Below, in pieces: positions 43,244-43,378 of a DNA stretch of 43,378 nucleotides (the stretch's first letter is position 1; every line of letters starts with the position of its first letter). The translations under genes were made by a program, and so were the position numbers. Source of the stretch: Saccoglossus kowalevskii (taxonomy: Eukaryota > Hemichordata > Enteropneusta > Harrimaniidae); contig NW_003134342.1 in the NCBI RefSeq assembly GCF_000003605.2, positions 193,602 to 236,979 on the forward strand. Direction: 5' to 3'. The notes below the pieces were generated by a model. That model did no database searches. It was given only the letters and a program-made list of their open reading frames with translations, and was not told where the DNA came from.

Positions 43244-43378
43244 AACTGCAAAGACTTCCTTTTTGTGCTTCAAAAATTTACAAATCAAATGACAAACCCA
43301 GCCCACCAGAGGTAAGCAGACGAGGCAGTCGGCCACCTTAATAGGAGCATGCACCTTACCGAATTTCTGGATCCGCCA
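43244..43378. other. Right edge, nothing assigned
   Basis: Ends in CTTACCGAATTTCTGGATCC, which has the look of a dispersed repeat edge. It is cut by the window boundary. Confidence 0.35.

Noticed and set aside
41178-43378. Preceding exon of the ADAMTSL gene
   Set aside because: I looked on the minus strand for a Cys-rich or TSR segment ending in phase 0 before a GT and found only repeats, so the exon is presumed to lie outside the window.
1-43378. tRNA or rRNA genes
   Set aside because: No cloverleaf with A and B box motifs and no rRNA-like segment was noticed on reading; a covariance-model scan was not possible.

Overview
The window reads as genomic DNA from an AT-rich invertebrate animal. 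The evidence is one intron-rich gene on the minus strand with GT-AG introns, extracellular-matrix domains of a metazoan family, a non-LTR retrotransposon tail, several small terminal-inverted-repeat elements, and many minisatellites. A lophotrochozoan such as a mollusc or brachiopod is plausible, but the sequence alone does not settle the phylum.

The only convincing gene is the 3' part of an ADAMTS-like matrix protein (ADAMTSL2/4/6-THSD4 class). It lies on the minus strand between 41177 (5'-most visible exon) and the TGA at 21316-21318. Twelve exons were placed by hand. Their splice phases agree at every junction and give about 624 residues: end of the Cys-rich domain, spacer module, six thrombospondin type-1 repeats (TSRs), and a C-terminal PLAC domain. 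The earlier exons (signal peptide, first TSR, most of the Cys-rich domain) lie beyond the right end. One TSR exon (24515-24674) carries one base too many at 24660-24661 and breaks the frame. It is a phase 0-0 exon, so skipping it would keep the rest in frame.

Region by region: 1-21300 has no gene I can support. It holds a TTA microsatellite, small inverted-repeat elements of at least six families, and minisatellites of 44 bp (with higher-order structure), 19, 41, 66-67, 24-25 and 34 bp. 21316-27314 holds the six 3'-most coding exons and introns seeded with copies of the same elements. 27315-36815 is one 9.5-kb intron, nearly all of it two related 24-bp tandem arrays (about 220 and 147 units) separated by about 390 bp of unique sequence. 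36816-41177 holds the six exons for the end of the Cys-rich domain, the spacer and the first TSR. Its introns contain a LINE 3' end with an (ATACT)n tail and a 169-bp foldback element. 41178-43378 is a 25-26-bp AT-rich array followed by about seven copies of a ~143-bp repeat.

Most long open frames here are by-products of tandem units whose length is a multiple of three (24 bp in particular). They are not genes.
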